From CBDCUF01 sp965222525 (GTDB taxonomy: Bacteria; Pseudomonadota; Alphaproteobacteria; Rickettsiales; UBA8987), in contig OZ244955.1 in assembly GCA_965222525.1 (NCBI GenBank), positions 1,612,001 through 1,676,000 of the forward strand: a DNA stretch of 64,000 nucleotides, read 5' to 3'. The notes beneath the pieces were generated by a model. It ran no database searches. It was not told the DNA's origin and saw only the letters and a program-made list of their open reading frames with translations. This document shows positions 24,798 to 33,553 of the stretch, piece after piece (positions within the stretch are counted from its first letter, which is position 1; every line of letters begins with the position of its first letter). The translations under genes and the position numbers were made by a program.

Positions 24798-25589
24798 TCA
24801 GGCGTTGGTGGTGGCCTTCTTCTTTGCGGCGATCTGGGCGAGAACTTCGTCAAGAGCCTTGCGTTTGGAGGCGGGCATCTCGACATCGGCCTGCATATTT
24901 ATATTACGCACATCCTTCACCGCATTGAGGTTGCGCTCATTTACCAACATATTGCGCTCGCCCGGCGGCATCGTAGCAGCAGAACCAATATCCCTGATAT
25001 CCCTGGCTATGGCGCTAGCGCCCGTCCTAGACCTCTCTTCCCTTGCCTTACCCTGTTGAAGTAGTTGTGCTATCTCCGCTGCGGTACGTTTGGCATGGGC
25101 ATTATTTCCCGTACCGCCGCCTGTTGGCCTGTCATCCCCCCCTGCCCTACTATTTTGCCTGTTTTGCGGAACAGGATTACGTGTCGGCGGAGGGGCAATA
25201 GTGGTTGGCCGCATCTGCACCTGCCGCTCTATCGAGGGCGCACGGGCGACATTACGGGCATCGGCGATAAAATGCTCAAGCTCATCGGCCATATTGTCCC
25301 CCTTCTCTACCAGAAAAGCCAGGTCATTGGCCAGAAACCGCGCCTTTTGTATATCCTCCTTCAATTGCCCATCAGTCTCGGCACTCAGCAGTTTCAACTG
25401 GGCAATACTCTCATCAGCACGGGAAATCGCACTGTTGAAGTCATTGATAAAATCCCGCATCTCCTCCTTGCCCTGATGTAAAAGCGCAAGCTTGCGGCTT
25501 AACCGCCAGCAATAGACAATCGTCACAAACAGCAGTAATGCGATTACCACATCCAGCACCAGCGACGATGTAATTGCAGACATTGTCAT
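24798..25589 (-). CDS. DUF6468 family protein of the flagellar cluster
   Basis: The 263 residues start with one membrane helix (about 8-28), a helical coil ('RKLALLHQGKEEMRDFINDFNSAISRADESIAQLKLL', about 30-110), then a Pro/Gly/Asn-rich linker (about 125-165) and a basic C-terminal helix. This matches DUF6468 proteins, encoded next to fliM in alphaproteobacterial flagellar clusters; function unknown. The gene lies downstream of fliM on the same strand, with a family B palindrome in between. An alternative start is the second Met two codons in. It converges on lolC with a 3-nt gap. Confidence 0.8.
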   Translation of the reverse strand: MTMSAITSSLVLDVVIALLLFVTIVYCWRLSRKLALLHQGKEEMRDFINDFNSAISRADESIAQLKLLSAETDGQLKEDIQKARFLANDLAFLVEKGDNMADELEHFIADARNVARAPSIERQVQMRPTTIAPPPTRNPVPQNRQNSRAGGDDRPTGGGTGNNAHAKRTAAEIAQLLQQGKAREERSRTGASAIARDIRDIGSAATMPPGERNMLVNERNLNAVKDVRNINMQADVEMPASKRKALDEVLAQIAAKKKATTNA

Positions 25590-25624
25590 TTCTTTACTAA
25601 CGGTACAATATTGGTAACTACTAT

Positions 25625-25772
25625 GTCATCCTGAACTTGTTTCAGGATCCATTTATCCAATGACCGAACTTTAATAGTTGACAACCATATTTTTGTATTT
25701 TGAAAATTATAGTCGTAGTTTGCCAGTAACAAGAACTCTTATGGATGGATCCTGAAACAAGTTCAGGATGAC
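25625..25772. repeat. Palindromic element, family B copy 1
   Basis: 148 bp from GTCATCCTGAAC to GTTCAGGATGAC; each end folds by itself (CTGAACTTGTTTCAG). The ends carry GGATCCAT / ATGGATCC just inside. It lies between fliM and the DUF6468 gene. Confidence 0.9.
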
Positions 25773-25804
25773 ATCTTCCAGAAAATCAATCTAACCTGGA
25801 ATTC

Positions 25805-26935
25805 CTACAACAGCTCATCCATATTCTTAGTATATATATCGGATATCTGCATTGCAAGGTTCTTGCCGGATGAGCCTACCCTCCCCGACATCATTTTAAC
25901 CCCTTTACAGATTAAGTCTATATCATCTTTCGGAGTATTATTCATTACTATAGTATCGCCGACCTTCATCGAGGCAAGCTCACGCAGGAGAATAGTCTTC
26001 GGCAGAAGGGTGGCCTCTATTTCAACCGGCGTGTTAAGCACTCCCTCATTGAGGTAATTCTCCCAGGTCATGTCAGCACCGAAAGACTCTCCGGAAAACA
26101 TCTGCAGCAGTAGCTCCTTCACCGGTTCTATGGTTGCATAAGGGAAAAGAACCTCTGCCTTGCCGCCACGCTCCTCCATATCCACCCTCAGTGATATCAG
26201 AATCGCCGGATTGGCCGGACGGGTTATTGTCGCAAAACGGGGATTGGTCTCCAGCCGCTCCATACGGAAAGTAATCGGGGTAAGCGGGTTAAATGCAGAA
26301 GCCATATCCTCAAGCATAATCTTGCACAGGTTTTTTATCATATCCTGCTCAATTACGGTAAAAGGGCGGCCTTCAATCCTTATCGGACGGTTCATACGTC
26401 CGCCGCCGAGCAATACATCCACCATCGAATAGGTCATCGAGCTGTCGATAGTGATGATACCGAAATTCTCCCACTCAACTGCCTGAAAAATCGCCAGTAA
26501 CGCCGGAAGCGGTACAGAATTAAGGTAATCCTCAAACCGCATCGAGGTTATCGACTCGATATTGACTTCCACATTCTCGCCGGTAAAGTTACGCAGGCTG
26601 GTGGATGCAGAGCGTACGAAGCGGTCGAATACCACCTCCAGCATCGGCAGGCGTTCGTAATTCTCACGGGAACGGTCAAGAAGCGCCTGTACGCCGGAAG
26701 TTGCCTGCCCGGCATCACTGGAAAATCCAAGCAGGCTGTCAATTTCATCCTGGCTTAGTGTGCTGCCGTCTTCCGCCATTGCAGCGGCCATATCGTCACC
26801 ACCAGCATCTGCCGGAGCATCACCGCCTTCCATCGCGGCGGCCATGTCATCTGCAGCACCCTCCATTGCGGCTGCCATATCGTCATCACCGCCTTCTTCG
26901 GTCATGCCCGCCATTTCATCATCTTCTTCAGCCAT
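25805..26935 (-). CDS. fliM: Flagellar motor switch protein FliM
   Basis: C-ring component that binds phosphorylated CheY and controls rotation. The CheY-binding motif 'LSQDEIDSLLGF' is present but at about residues 58-70, not at the extreme N-terminus. It is preceded by an unusual acidic extension with repeated 'DDMAAAMEG' units. The middle CheC-like domain (about 95-285, 'NMEFEDYL'-type 'MRFEDYLNSVPLPALLAIF', 'LLGGGRMNRP') and the C-terminal surface-presentation domain ('PVEIEATLLPKTILLRELASMKVGDTI') are normal. fliL lies upstream in the same direction, separated by a family E repeat element. Confidence 0.95.
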   Translation of the reverse strand: MAEEDDEMAGMTEEGGDDDMAAAMEGAADDMAAAMEGGDAPADAGGDDMAAAMAEDGSTLSQDEIDSLLGFSSDAGQATSGVQALLDRSRENYERLPMLEVVFDRFVRSASTSLRNFTGENVEVNIESITSMRFEDYLNSVPLPALLAIFQAVEWENFGIITIDSSMTYSMVDVLLGGGRMNRPIRIEGRPFTVIEQDMIKNLCKIMLEDMASAFNPLTPITFRMERLETNPRFATITRPANPAILISLRVDMEERGGKAEVLFPYATIEPVKELLLQMFSGESFGADMTWENYLNEGVLNTPVEIEATLLPKTILLRELASMKVGDTIVMNNTPKDDIDLICKGVKMMSGRVGSSGKNLAMQISDIYTKNMDELL

Positions 26936-26966
26936 AATTTCAGGTGGTTGTTGATTGCGTACTCTA

Positions 26967-27193
26967 CCCCTCCCGCTTGCGGGAGGGGAGTAAATCTGAG
27001 CAATCTATGATTGCCAGATTTCTGGGGAGGGAATGGTTGAAGTGTTGAGTGCTAAGTGGTTGCAGCAGGAGACTCAGCACTTAGCACTTATATATTCCCC
27101 CACCAGAAATTCTGAAATCAATCCCCCTACGCTAAAGCTACGGAGGACATGGATTTCTAGAATTTCTTGCCTCCCCCGCAAGCGGGGGAGGGG
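26967..27193. repeat. Composite palindromic element, family E copy 1
   Basis: 227 bp. Both ends are CCCCTCCCGCTTGCGGGAGG-type hairpins; the inner arms carry AGATTT...GGGGAGGG and its inverse (CCCCACCAGAAATTCTG), with an additional GAAATC/GATTTC stem on the right. The centre is a heptanucleotide inverted array (27041-27093). It lies between fliL and fliM. Confidence 0.85.
27041..27093. repeat. Heptanucleotide array nested in family E element
   Basis: Left units AGTGTTG, AGTGCTA; right units CTCAGCA, CTTAGCA; the two sides are complementary. The array forms the loop of the larger family E palindrome. Closely related to arrays at 8845 and 28110. Confidence 0.7.
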
Positions 27194-27198
27194 TCACT

Positions 27199-27759
27199 CT
27201 ACTGCACAACCATATCCTTAATCAGTATCTCATTAACCGATTCCGGTTCCAGTATCTTGTTTATCCTAAGTAGCAGTTCCTCTTTCAACCGCTGTACCCC
27301 ATTCGAGCCCTGTAAATCACTGTTACGCAACTCCCGTAGATAGACCTGAAAACTGTCCCGTATGCGCGGCAATCTTTCCTGTACGGATGTCATCGTATTC
27401 ACATTCGGCAGTTCCAGAGTCACCTTCATTTTAAGGAAGCTAACCTGACGGTCGGGATTGTTCAGATTGACTAGAAATTCCTCCAGCTCAAGATATTCCG
27501 GCTTTTCCACTATCTCTTCACTAACCTCCTCCTCTGCTTCACCACCCATTCCGGGAATCAGTCCCATAAAAAACGCAGCCGCACCTCCTCCACCAAGGAT
27601 CAACAGAATCAGGATAATAATTATCAGCTTCTTTTTAGACTTCTTCTTTTTGGGAATCGGGTTGCCATCTTCATCCAGTACAGGATTGCCTTCCTCATCT
27701 ACCTCAAATTCAGTCTCTTCCTCACCTTCCTCGGGTTTATTTTCCTCTTCATCTGCCAT
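27199..27759 (-). CDS. fliL: Flagellar basal body-associated protein FliL
   Basis: Single-pass protein around the MS ring and stators that supports torque. The 186 residues begin with a very acidic, Pro-containing tail (about 1-40, with a repeated 'DE(E/D)GNP' pattern), a Lys cluster, one membrane helix (about 43-66) and a periplasmic domain with 'YLELEEFLVNLNNPDRQVSFLKMKVTLEL' and a helical 'LPRIRDSFQVYLRELRNSDL'. The ending 'ILIKDMVVQ' is family-typical. Next gene in the same direction is fliM. Confidence 0.93.
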   Translation of the reverse strand: MADEEENKPEEGEEETEFEVDEEGNPVLDEDGNPIPKKKKSKKKLIIIILILLILGGGGAAAFFMGLIPGMGGEAEEEVSEEIVEKPEYLELEEFLVNLNNPDRQVSFLKMKVTLELPNVNTMTSVQERLPRIRDSFQVYLRELRNSDLQGSNGVQRLKEELLLRINKILEPESVNEILIKDMVVQ

Positions 27760-27804
27760 AGCGCTCCTTACATTAATGTGTCGTCCCAGAAGTTATACAC
27801 TACT

Positions 27805-27890
27805 GTCATGCTGAACTTGTTTCAGCATCCATTCCTCCACTTGCTGAGGAGTATGCTGATGAATAGATCCCGAAACAAGGTCGGGATGAC
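27805..27890. repeat. Palindromic element, family B copy 2 (short)
   Basis: 86 bp from GTCATGCTGAAC to GGTCGGGATGAC with the family B end hairpins but a shorter centre. It lies upstream of fliL. Confidence 0.85.
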
Positions 27891-28109
27891 ACAAGCCATA
27901 ACCAATCACCTCAATGACACACCACCCCAGTATACTTTACATATACAACATATGGCTCACCAGTGTAAAGAATCCACAAGATATTTTGCTTATATAGCAG
28001 AAATTTGTCAAAAATCGTGACATTTTCACCGCGCTATTGTATGGTCGTCATATGCATATATCTGCTTTTTGGTTATGTATTTATATTCTGTTAGCTCTGG
28101 AAAAGTTTT

Positions 28110-28180
28110 GAGTGTTGTGTGCTGAGTGCTGAGAGTTTTCATCAGGAGGCTCAACACACAGCACTAAGCACTCAACACTT
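28110..28180. repeat. Inverted heptanucleotide array
   Basis: Left arm AGTGTTG, TGTGCTG, AGTGCTG; right arm CTCAACA, CACAGCA, CTAAGCA, CTCAACA. Complementary arms with a short loop, in the gap before the transglycosylase gene. The interval 27891-28109 shows no gene. Confidence 0.7.
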
Positions 28181-28223
28181 CGGTATTTCACTCGAAATAA
28201 AAAGCTAAACTATCATATTGCTC

Positions 28224-28844
28224 ATGTGGAAGTTATTTTCAATATTCATAATGGTTTTCGTGGTATTTTCGCTATCGAACTGCTCCGCCGGCAGGCCCAA
28301 TGATATCAGTAATATCTGCAAAATCTTTAAGCAGAAACGTGACTGGTACAAGTCGGTTAAAGCAAGCGAAAAGAAGTGGGGAGTGCCGGCATATGTGCAG
28401 ATGGCAATTATTCGCAAGGAGTCCTCCTTTATCCATAATGCCAAACCGCCGCGCACAGAATTGCTCGGCTTTATCCCGTGGAAACGGCCATCTTCCGCAG
28501 TCGGATACGCACAGGCAATCGACGGTACATGGGAGCAGTACAAGAGGGAAACCGGCAATGGCTGGGCCAGCCGTAAGAATTTCGGTGATGCGGTGGATTT
28601 TGTCGGCTGGTATGCCAACCGCAGCCGTAAACTCTCCGGCATTGCCAAAAACGATGCATACCGGCAATACCTCGCCTATCACGAAGGTCAGGGCGGATAT
28701 AACAGGGGCAGTTATAAAGGAAATAAATGGTTATTGAATGCTGCAGCCAGAACCCGTACCTATGCTGCAAATTATAGAAAACAACTGCAGGGATGCAGGG
28801 CTGATCTGGACAAAAAACGTGGCTGGTTTTTTGGGTTGTTTTAA
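28224..28844 (+). CDS. Lytic transglycosylase-like lipoprotein
   Basis: Predicted outer-membrane or periplasmic lipoprotein: signal sequence with lipobox 'LSNC' (Cys near residue 20). The rest matches SLT-type transglycosylase domains: 'WYKSVKASEKKWGVPAYVQMAIIRKESSF' with the catalytic Glu in 'RKESSF', 'SAVGYAQAIDGTWEQYKRETGN' and 'YLAYHEGQGGY'. Such enzymes cut the glycan chains of peptidoglycan, giving anhydromuramic ends. The ATG at 28224 is used; a TTG two codons earlier is possible, and no Shine-Dalgarno is clear. Its stop overlaps the convergent murF stop by 4 nt. Confidence 0.88.
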   Translation: MWKLFSIFIMVFVVFSLSNCSAGRPNDISNICKIFKQKRDWYKSVKASEKKWGVPAYVQMAIIRKESSFIHNAKPPRTELLGFIPWKRPSSAVGYAQAIDGTWEQYKRETGNGWASRKNFGDAVDFVGWYANRSRKLSGIAKNDAYRQYLAYHEGQGGYNRGSYKGNKWLLNAAARTRTYAANYRKQLQGCRADLDKKRGWFFGLF

Positions 28845-30259
28845 TAACTCTGCAAAGCTTCCGCAATTTGCCACATATTGCTGCCGTGGGAGCCTTTTAT
28901 CAGGATTATATCATTGTTTTGGATATGTTCCTTGAGGACGGGGAGGAGGTCGGTAGCGGTTTGGCAATGTGTGGCCTGCAGGTTTTTCGGCAAGGTGTTG
29001 TATAGGTGTTGTATTAATTTTCCAGCGGTGAAGACCTTATCTATGTCATTGGATGAAATATCCTCCTCAAGTTGTTGATGATATTCAATTTCTTTTTCTC
29101 CCAGTTCCAGCATATCACCCAATGCTGCGATTGCATGGTTGCCGGTTGCGGCCTTCATCTCACCGAGGATTTTCAGGCCCGCACGCATCGATTCCGGACT
29201 GGCATTATAGCTATCATCAATTAATGTAAATTGCTTGCCGTCTATCTGTAATTTGTGGATTTTACCACGTCCGTCTACCGGTTCAATTTCTGACAGGCTT
29301 TCCGCTGCTTTTGCCATATCCGCACCACAGGCACTAACCGTTGCCAATACTGCAATACTATTCACCGCCTGATGTTTGCCCTGCATACCGAGAGTATAGG
29401 ATAATGGTGTATTATCAGCGGTAGCATTGACTTTCTGGCTGCATCCCCCTGCTGCTTGCACGGCTATGCAATCGGACATCTGGAAATCAGCCCGCTTGCC
29501 TTTCCCGAAAGTTATTACCCGTTTTGCACCCCTGCCACGTGCAGTATTCGCCAACACTGGTAAAAACGGGGTGTCATAGGGAACTATAGCAGTACCACCC
29601 TTTTTCATATAATGAAAAATCTCGGCCTTGGCCTTGGCCACATCTTCCAGTGATGCGAAAAATTCCATATGTGCAGGCGCAATTGCCGTAATCAGCGCAA
29701 TATCCGGCTGAAGCAGGCTGCTCAGTTTTTCCAGTTCTCCGGCATGATTCATCCCCAGCTCGAACACTCCATATTCGCAGTCATCCGGCATCCGTGCCAT
29801 AGTCAAGGGAAGGCCGATATGGTTGTTAAGATTACCACTGGTGGTGTGGGTTTTTCCTTGCTGTGCAAGCACAAAACCCAGCATATTCTTAACGCTGGTT
29901 TTTCCTACACTGCCGGTTATGGCGATAATTTTTGCTTGCGTATGCTTGCGTTTGTACATTGCCAGACTATCCAGCGCCTGTAGGGTATTTCCAGCAATCA
30001 ATAACGGAAAATCAGCGGGTATGCCGGAAATGCGGGCCCTCTGCCTGCTGACTATTGCAGCTGCCGCACCTGCCTTTGCAGCTTTTCCGACAAAATCATG
30101 GCCATCAAAATTCTCACCCGCAATAGCAACGAACAAATCACCTTTTTGCAGGCTGCGGGTATCAATCGACACACCGGACGCTTCCCATTTTCCGCCGTCC
30201 ATCTGCCCATCCGTTGCTTCGGCAGCCTGATCGGAATTCCATATAACAGGTTGCGGCAA
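28841..30259 (-). CDS. murF: UDP-MurNAc-tripeptide-D-Ala-D-Ala ligase
   Basis: Cytoplasmic Mur ligase that adds D-Ala-D-Ala, completing the peptidoglycan precursor. The 472 residues contain the N-terminal UDP-binding domain, the ATP site 'IIAITGSVGKTSVKNML' (about 115), 'FELGMNHAGELEKLSSLLQPDIALITAI' and the C-terminal 'LIDDSYNASPESMRAGL' with 'ALGDMLELGEKE'. The start is a TTG, supported by AAGGAGG 7-8 nt upstream inside the end of the preceding gene. Only 2 nt separate them, so they are likely co-transcribed. Other mur genes are not in the window. Confidence 0.95.
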   Translation of the reverse strand: MPQPVIWNSDQAAEATDGQMDGGKWEASGVSIDTRSLQKGDLFVAIAGENFDGHDFVGKAAKAGAAAAIVSRQRARISGIPADFPLLIAGNTLQALDSLAMYKRKHTQAKIIAITGSVGKTSVKNMLGFVLAQQGKTHTTSGNLNNHIGLPLTMARMPDDCEYGVFELGMNHAGELEKLSSLLQPDIALITAIAPAHMEFFASLEDVAKAKAEIFHYMKKGGTAIVPYDTPFLPVLANTARGRGAKRVITFGKGKRADFQMSDCIAVQAAGGCSQKVNATADNTPLSYTLGMQGKHQAVNSIAVLATVSACGADMAKAAESLSEIEPVDGRGKIHKLQIDGKQFTLIDDSYNASPESMRAGLKILGEMKAATGNHAIAALGDMLELGEKEIEYHQQLEEDISSNDIDKVFTAGKLIQHLYNTLPKNLQATHCQTATDLLPVLKEHIQNNDIILIKGSHGSNMWQIAEALQSY

Positions 30260-30261
30260 GG

Positions 30262-31104
30262 CTACTCCTCCTTGCCGATAAAGGGTACAAACTGGCCGTT
30301 TACCTGCCCGCGTATGGTAAGTGTTTTTCCGCCCTCAATAAATTTAATATTCCGCAACTGCTTTTCATTCCAGGGATACTGAATATTCATATTATTACGG
30401 TTGCCGTTATGGTCAATCACCGCAGGGCCATTATTAATATAGCCATAGGTTATGTTCAGATTTTCCTTAATTTTTTCAAACGGCAAGGAGCAGTAATGTG
30501 CATTGAGACCATACTTGTTTTGCCTGCAAAGAGTCTCCCAGCCCTGTGCCTTGCACGATTCGGCGAATTTATTCACCTCGGCCGGAAGATTGCTGGCCTT
30601 ATATAAGACAACCGGATGCAGATTCTTGTTATACCGCCCCTGATGCCATTTATCGCCAAAACGATTCACCCCCCAGTCAGGCAGTTTCTCCAGCACATTA
30701 TCTATATCGGCATTCACAGGCAGTTCGATTTCCAGCCTTTCACCAATAACATATTGCTCAAGTGAATGCTGCTTGTTGCCCATCGCCGCACGTATTGTAC
30801 CGAGTCGGGAAAAGCGCGCATTGTCAATATCCTTAAGCTCCCCTTCCAGTTTCGCCAGTGTTTCATCAAGCTTTTTTTTCGCTGCAACCGGCTTCAGCCC
30901 TTCAATAACAACCCCACCCTGTATCACCGCAATATCGGGAGTTATATCATGCGAACAGTTATTGGCACTAAAAGAAGGACAGCCGCCATACTGACAGGAC
31001 GGTGCAGGCATTATACTCGCCGTCGCCTTGCCGGAAAACAGGGGTGATGGTACAACCACCGCTAACAACCCGAAAACAAGAAAGATTTTTTTTGTTATTT
31101 TCAT
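30262..31104 (-). CDS. Hypothetical exported protein
   Basis: Not firmly recognised. The 280 residues begin with a signal peptide ('MKITKKIFLVFGLLAVVVPS', cleavage probably after KATAS) and then about 250 periplasmic residues. There are several Cys (CQYGGCPSF, NNCSHD, SCKAQGWETLCRQ, YCSLPF), suggesting disulfides. The middle 'DPDIAVIQGG'-like start and 'RLEIELPVNADIDNVLEKLPDWGVNRFGD' loosely recall SIMPL/DUF541 domains, which is only a weak guess. It directly precedes murF with a 2-nt gap. Confidence 0.65.
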   Translation of the reverse strand: MKITKKIFLVFGLLAVVVPSPLFSGKATASIMPAPSCQYGGCPSFSANNCSHDITPDIAVIQGGVVIEGLKPVAAKKKLDETLAKLEGELKDIDNARFSRLGTIRAAMGNKQHSLEQYVIGERLEIELPVNADIDNVLEKLPDWGVNRFGDKWHQGRYNKNLHPVVLYKASNLPAEVNKFAESCKAQGWETLCRQNKYGLNAHYCSLPFEKIKENLNITYGYINNGPAVIDHNGNRNNMNIQYPWNEKQLRNIKFIEGGKTLTIRGQVNGQFVPFIGKEE

Positions 31105-31174
31105 ATTGGCCTCCCCTTTTTAGCTTACCCAGAGTTAGTTTTGTAGGTATTTTTATCCTGAAAGTCAAATCTTA

Positions 31175-31213
31175 TTGCAACATGCTTGTGATATCGTATA
31201 CAATATGATATCA
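31175..31213 (+). promoter_or_regulatory. Promoter and operator of the PIN/RHH module
   Basis: TTGCAA (31175-31180), 18-nt spacer, TACAAT (31199-31204). An inverted repeat TGATATC (31189-31195) ... GATATCA (31207-31213) brackets the -10 box, the place expected for autorepression by the antitoxin. Predicted transcription start (about 31211) nearly coincides with the ATG at 31213, implying a leaderless message. Confidence 0.6.
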
Positions 31214-31638
31214 TGCTTAGGCTGGTGCTTGATACAGATGTTATCGTTGCAGCTATGAGAAGCCCTGCAGGGGCTTCAGCAGCCTTGTTAAATGCAGCAG
31301 ACAGCGGTGTTATAAAACTTCTGGCAAGTGTAGCATTGGCCATAGAGTATGAAGCTCAATGCACCAATCCAACACACTGGACGGCAGCAGGAATCACTCG
31401 GCAAGAGGCGGAAATATTTGCTGATGCTGTAATCAGCATGGTAGAGGAGGTAAAAATACACTTTCTATGGCGTCCACAGCTCAATGATGCAGGTGATGAG
31501 ATGGTTCTGGAGGCTGCAATAAACGGTAAGGCCGATGCGGTTGTTACATTTAACATCCGTGATTTTGGAGATGCTCCGGACAGATTTGGTATGAAAATTA
31601 TGCGCCCATCGGAAGCTATAAGGAGAATTAAAATATGA
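31213..31638 (+). CDS. PIN-domain toxin
   Basis: The 141 residues match the PIN_3 type of putative toxin RNases. Acidic metal ligands are visible: 'LVLDTDVIVAAMRSP' at the start, Glu in 'AIEYEAQC', Asp/Glu in 'NDAGDEMVLEAAINGKADAVVTFNIRDF'. Such enzymes cleave RNA when released from their antitoxin. The downstream gene overlaps by ATGA (31635-31638) and encodes a ribbon-helix-helix-like partner, so the order here is toxin first. No Shine-Dalgarno precedes the ATG, in line with a leaderless transcript. Confidence 0.88.
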   Translation: MLRLVLDTDVIVAAMRSPAGASAALLNAADSGVIKLLASVALAIEYEAQCTNPTHWTAAGITRQEAEIFADAVISMVEEVKIHFLWRPQLNDAGDEMVLEAAINGKADAVVTFNIRDFGDAPDRFGMKIMRPSEAIRRIKI

Positions 31639-31880
31639 AAGATTCAGCCACATACCCTTTAAGATTGCCGAAATCCCTGAAGGATGCCGTTGCACGCATG
31701 GCAAAACAGGACGGAACCAGCATGAACCAGTTTATATCAATTGCAGTGTCTGAAAAGCTTTCTGCACTCGAGACCGCAAGTTTCTTTGAAGAAAGGCACC
31801 AGCGTGTTGATATGAACGAATTTCGGCGTATATTAAACCGTAACGGCGGAGAACCTCCCCGTACTGGTGATGAAGTCTAG
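31635..31880 (+). CDS. Ribbon-helix-helix antitoxin
   Basis: The 81 residues carry an Arc/HicB-like ribbon-helix-helix: 'YPLRLPKSLKDAVARMAKQDGTSMNQFISIAVSEKLSAL', followed by 'FFEERHQRVDMNEFRRILNRNGGEPP', a tail that should bind the toxin. Overlaps the PIN gene by 4 nt. It is expected to bind the TGATATC inverted repeat upstream of the pair. It converges on eno, with about 10 nt between the stops. Confidence 0.88.
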   Translation: MKDSATYPLRLPKSLKDAVARMAKQDGTSMNQFISIAVSEKLSALETASFFEERHQRVDMNEFRRILNRNGGEPPRTGDEV

Positions 31881-31889
31881 TAAAGACAA

Positions 31890-33212
31890 TTACACACTCT
31901 TAACCGGCCTTATATTGGGTGTGGTGTCTATAAAGCTTTTCCCGAAACAGTCGGCACCGGCATAGATAGCGGAAGTACTTAAGGTTTCGTCAATACGAAT
32001 CAGCTCGTTATATTTGGCGAGCCGGTCGGTACGTGATAGCGAGCCGGTTTTAATCTGACCGCAATTGGTCGCCACCGCTATATGCGCAATGGTCGTATCC
32101 TCGGTTTCACCGGAACGGTGCGAGAGTATATTGCGGTAGCCGGCCTTGGCTGCGATATCCACCGCCCGTAGGGTTTCGGTAAGCGTGCCGATCTGGTTAA
32201 CCTTTATCAGCACTGCATTAGCCAGTCCCTTTTCTATCCCGTCACGGATAATATCAGGATTGGTTACAAACAAATCATCACCGACAAGCTGAATACGCTC
32301 GCCCAGTGCAGAAGTAAGCTCTCGCCAGCCTTTTTCGTCATTCTCATCCATTGCATCTTCAATCGACATTATCGGATATTTCTTGACCAGATTCTCATAA
32401 TATTTAATCAACTGGCTGGAAGTCAGGCTTTTTCCCTCGCCTTCCAATTCATATTTACCATTCTCGAAAAACTCCGATGCAGCCGCATCCAGAGCTAGCA
32501 CCACATCCTCCCCAGGCGCGTATCCGGCAACCTCTACCGCTTTCATAATGAAATCCAACGCTTCGGCAGTGCTTTTCAGTGCAGGTGCAAACCCGCCCTC
32601 ATCACCAACCGCAGTACTATGCCCCGCATTGGCCAGGTTTTTCTTCAAAGTATGGAAAATCTCAGCCCCCATACGGATCGCCTCGCTGACATTATCCGCA
32701 GTAACCGGCATAATCATAAATTCCTGGATATCTATGGGGTTGTCGGCATGCTGGCCGCCATTGATAATATTCATCATCGGTACAGGGAGAGTATTGGCAT
32801 TTATACCACCGATATAGGTATAGAGCGGCATTCCGGCACTCATCGCCCCCGCCTTGGCTACCGCCAGCGATACACCCAGCATTGCATTAGCACCAAGGTG
32901 GGACTTGTTTTCAGTGCCGTCCAACTGGAGCATGGTATTGTCGATAATCGACTGCCAGGTGGCATCCATCCCGATTATTGCATCGGCAATCTCGCCATTC
33001 ACATTGGAAACCGCCTGCAATACCCCCTTGCCGTTATAGCGGTCTGCATCACCGTCACGCAGCTCCAGCGCTTCCCTGCTGCCGGTCGATGCACCGGAGG
33101 GCACAGCCGCACGCCCAAGCGCTCCGTCCTCCAGCTCAACATCAACTTCAACCGTAGGATTACCGCGGCTATCAATAACTTCCCGCGCATATACTGCAAT
33201 TATATCTGCCAT
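31890..33212 (-). CDS. eno: Enolase
   Basis: Converts 2-phosphoglycerate to phosphoenolpyruvate in glycolysis and gluconeogenesis; also a degradosome partner in some bacteria. The 440 residues match throughout: 'VIDSRGNPTVEVDVELEDG', 'PSGASTGSREALELRDGD', 'MMNIINGGQHADN', the catalytic Glu in 'AVGDEGGFAP', metal site 'SIEDAMDENDEKGW', Lys in 'VLIKVNQIGTLTET' and the signature 'SHRSGETEDTTIAHIAV'. Usual length for the family. Confidence 0.98.
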   Translation of the reverse strand: MADIIAVYAREVIDSRGNPTVEVDVELEDGALGRAAVPSGASTGSREALELRDGDADRYNGKGVLQAVSNVNGEIADAIIGMDATWQSIIDNTMLQLDGTENKSHLGANAMLGVSLAVAKAGAMSAGMPLYTYIGGINANTLPVPMMNIINGGQHADNPIDIQEFMIMPVTADNVSEAIRMGAEIFHTLKKNLANAGHSTAVGDEGGFAPALKSTAEALDFIMKAVEVAGYAPGEDVVLALDAAASEFFENGKYELEGEGKSLTSSQLIKYYENLVKKYPIMSIEDAMDENDEKGWRELTSALGERIQLVGDDLFVTNPDIIRDGIEKGLANAVLIKVNQIGTLTETLRAVDIAAKAGYRNILSHRSGETEDTTIAHIAVATNCGQIKTGSLSRTDRLAKYNELIRIDETLSTSAIYAGADCFGKSFIDTTPNIRPVKSV

Positions 33213-33218
33213 TAATTT

Positions 33219-33267
33219 GAGTGCTAGTAGTTAGAATTTAGTAACTAGTGAGTGATTAGTAACCAGT
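33219..33267. repeat. Heptanucleotide array upstream of eno
   Basis: Seven 7-nt units beginning GAGTGCT and including AGTAGTT, AGTAACT, GATTAGT, starting 6 nt upstream of the eno ATG. The remaining interval to the kinase gene at 33554 has no open frame of note and no clear promoter for either neighbour. Confidence 0.6.
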
Positions 33268-33553
33268 GACGCAAACCACCCCAGTATGTTACCCTATAAC
33301 AGGTAAAAATAACAATTCCAAGAATTTATTTAATGTCAAATGAATGATTCTGTTTAATAGTATTAATAGCCAGTAAAAATAATTCCCTACAATCTGTGAT
33401 TGCATTTTGGTTTTTATGGATATAGAAAGCCACATTATATAATGTTGTATAATTTTCAGGATACTATATGTTGTGGTGCGGTGGGATTTTCTGTAAAAGC
33501 TCTGGTACAGAGAATGTTCACACGTCCTAGTCTGTTCTTTCAACCATAAAAAT

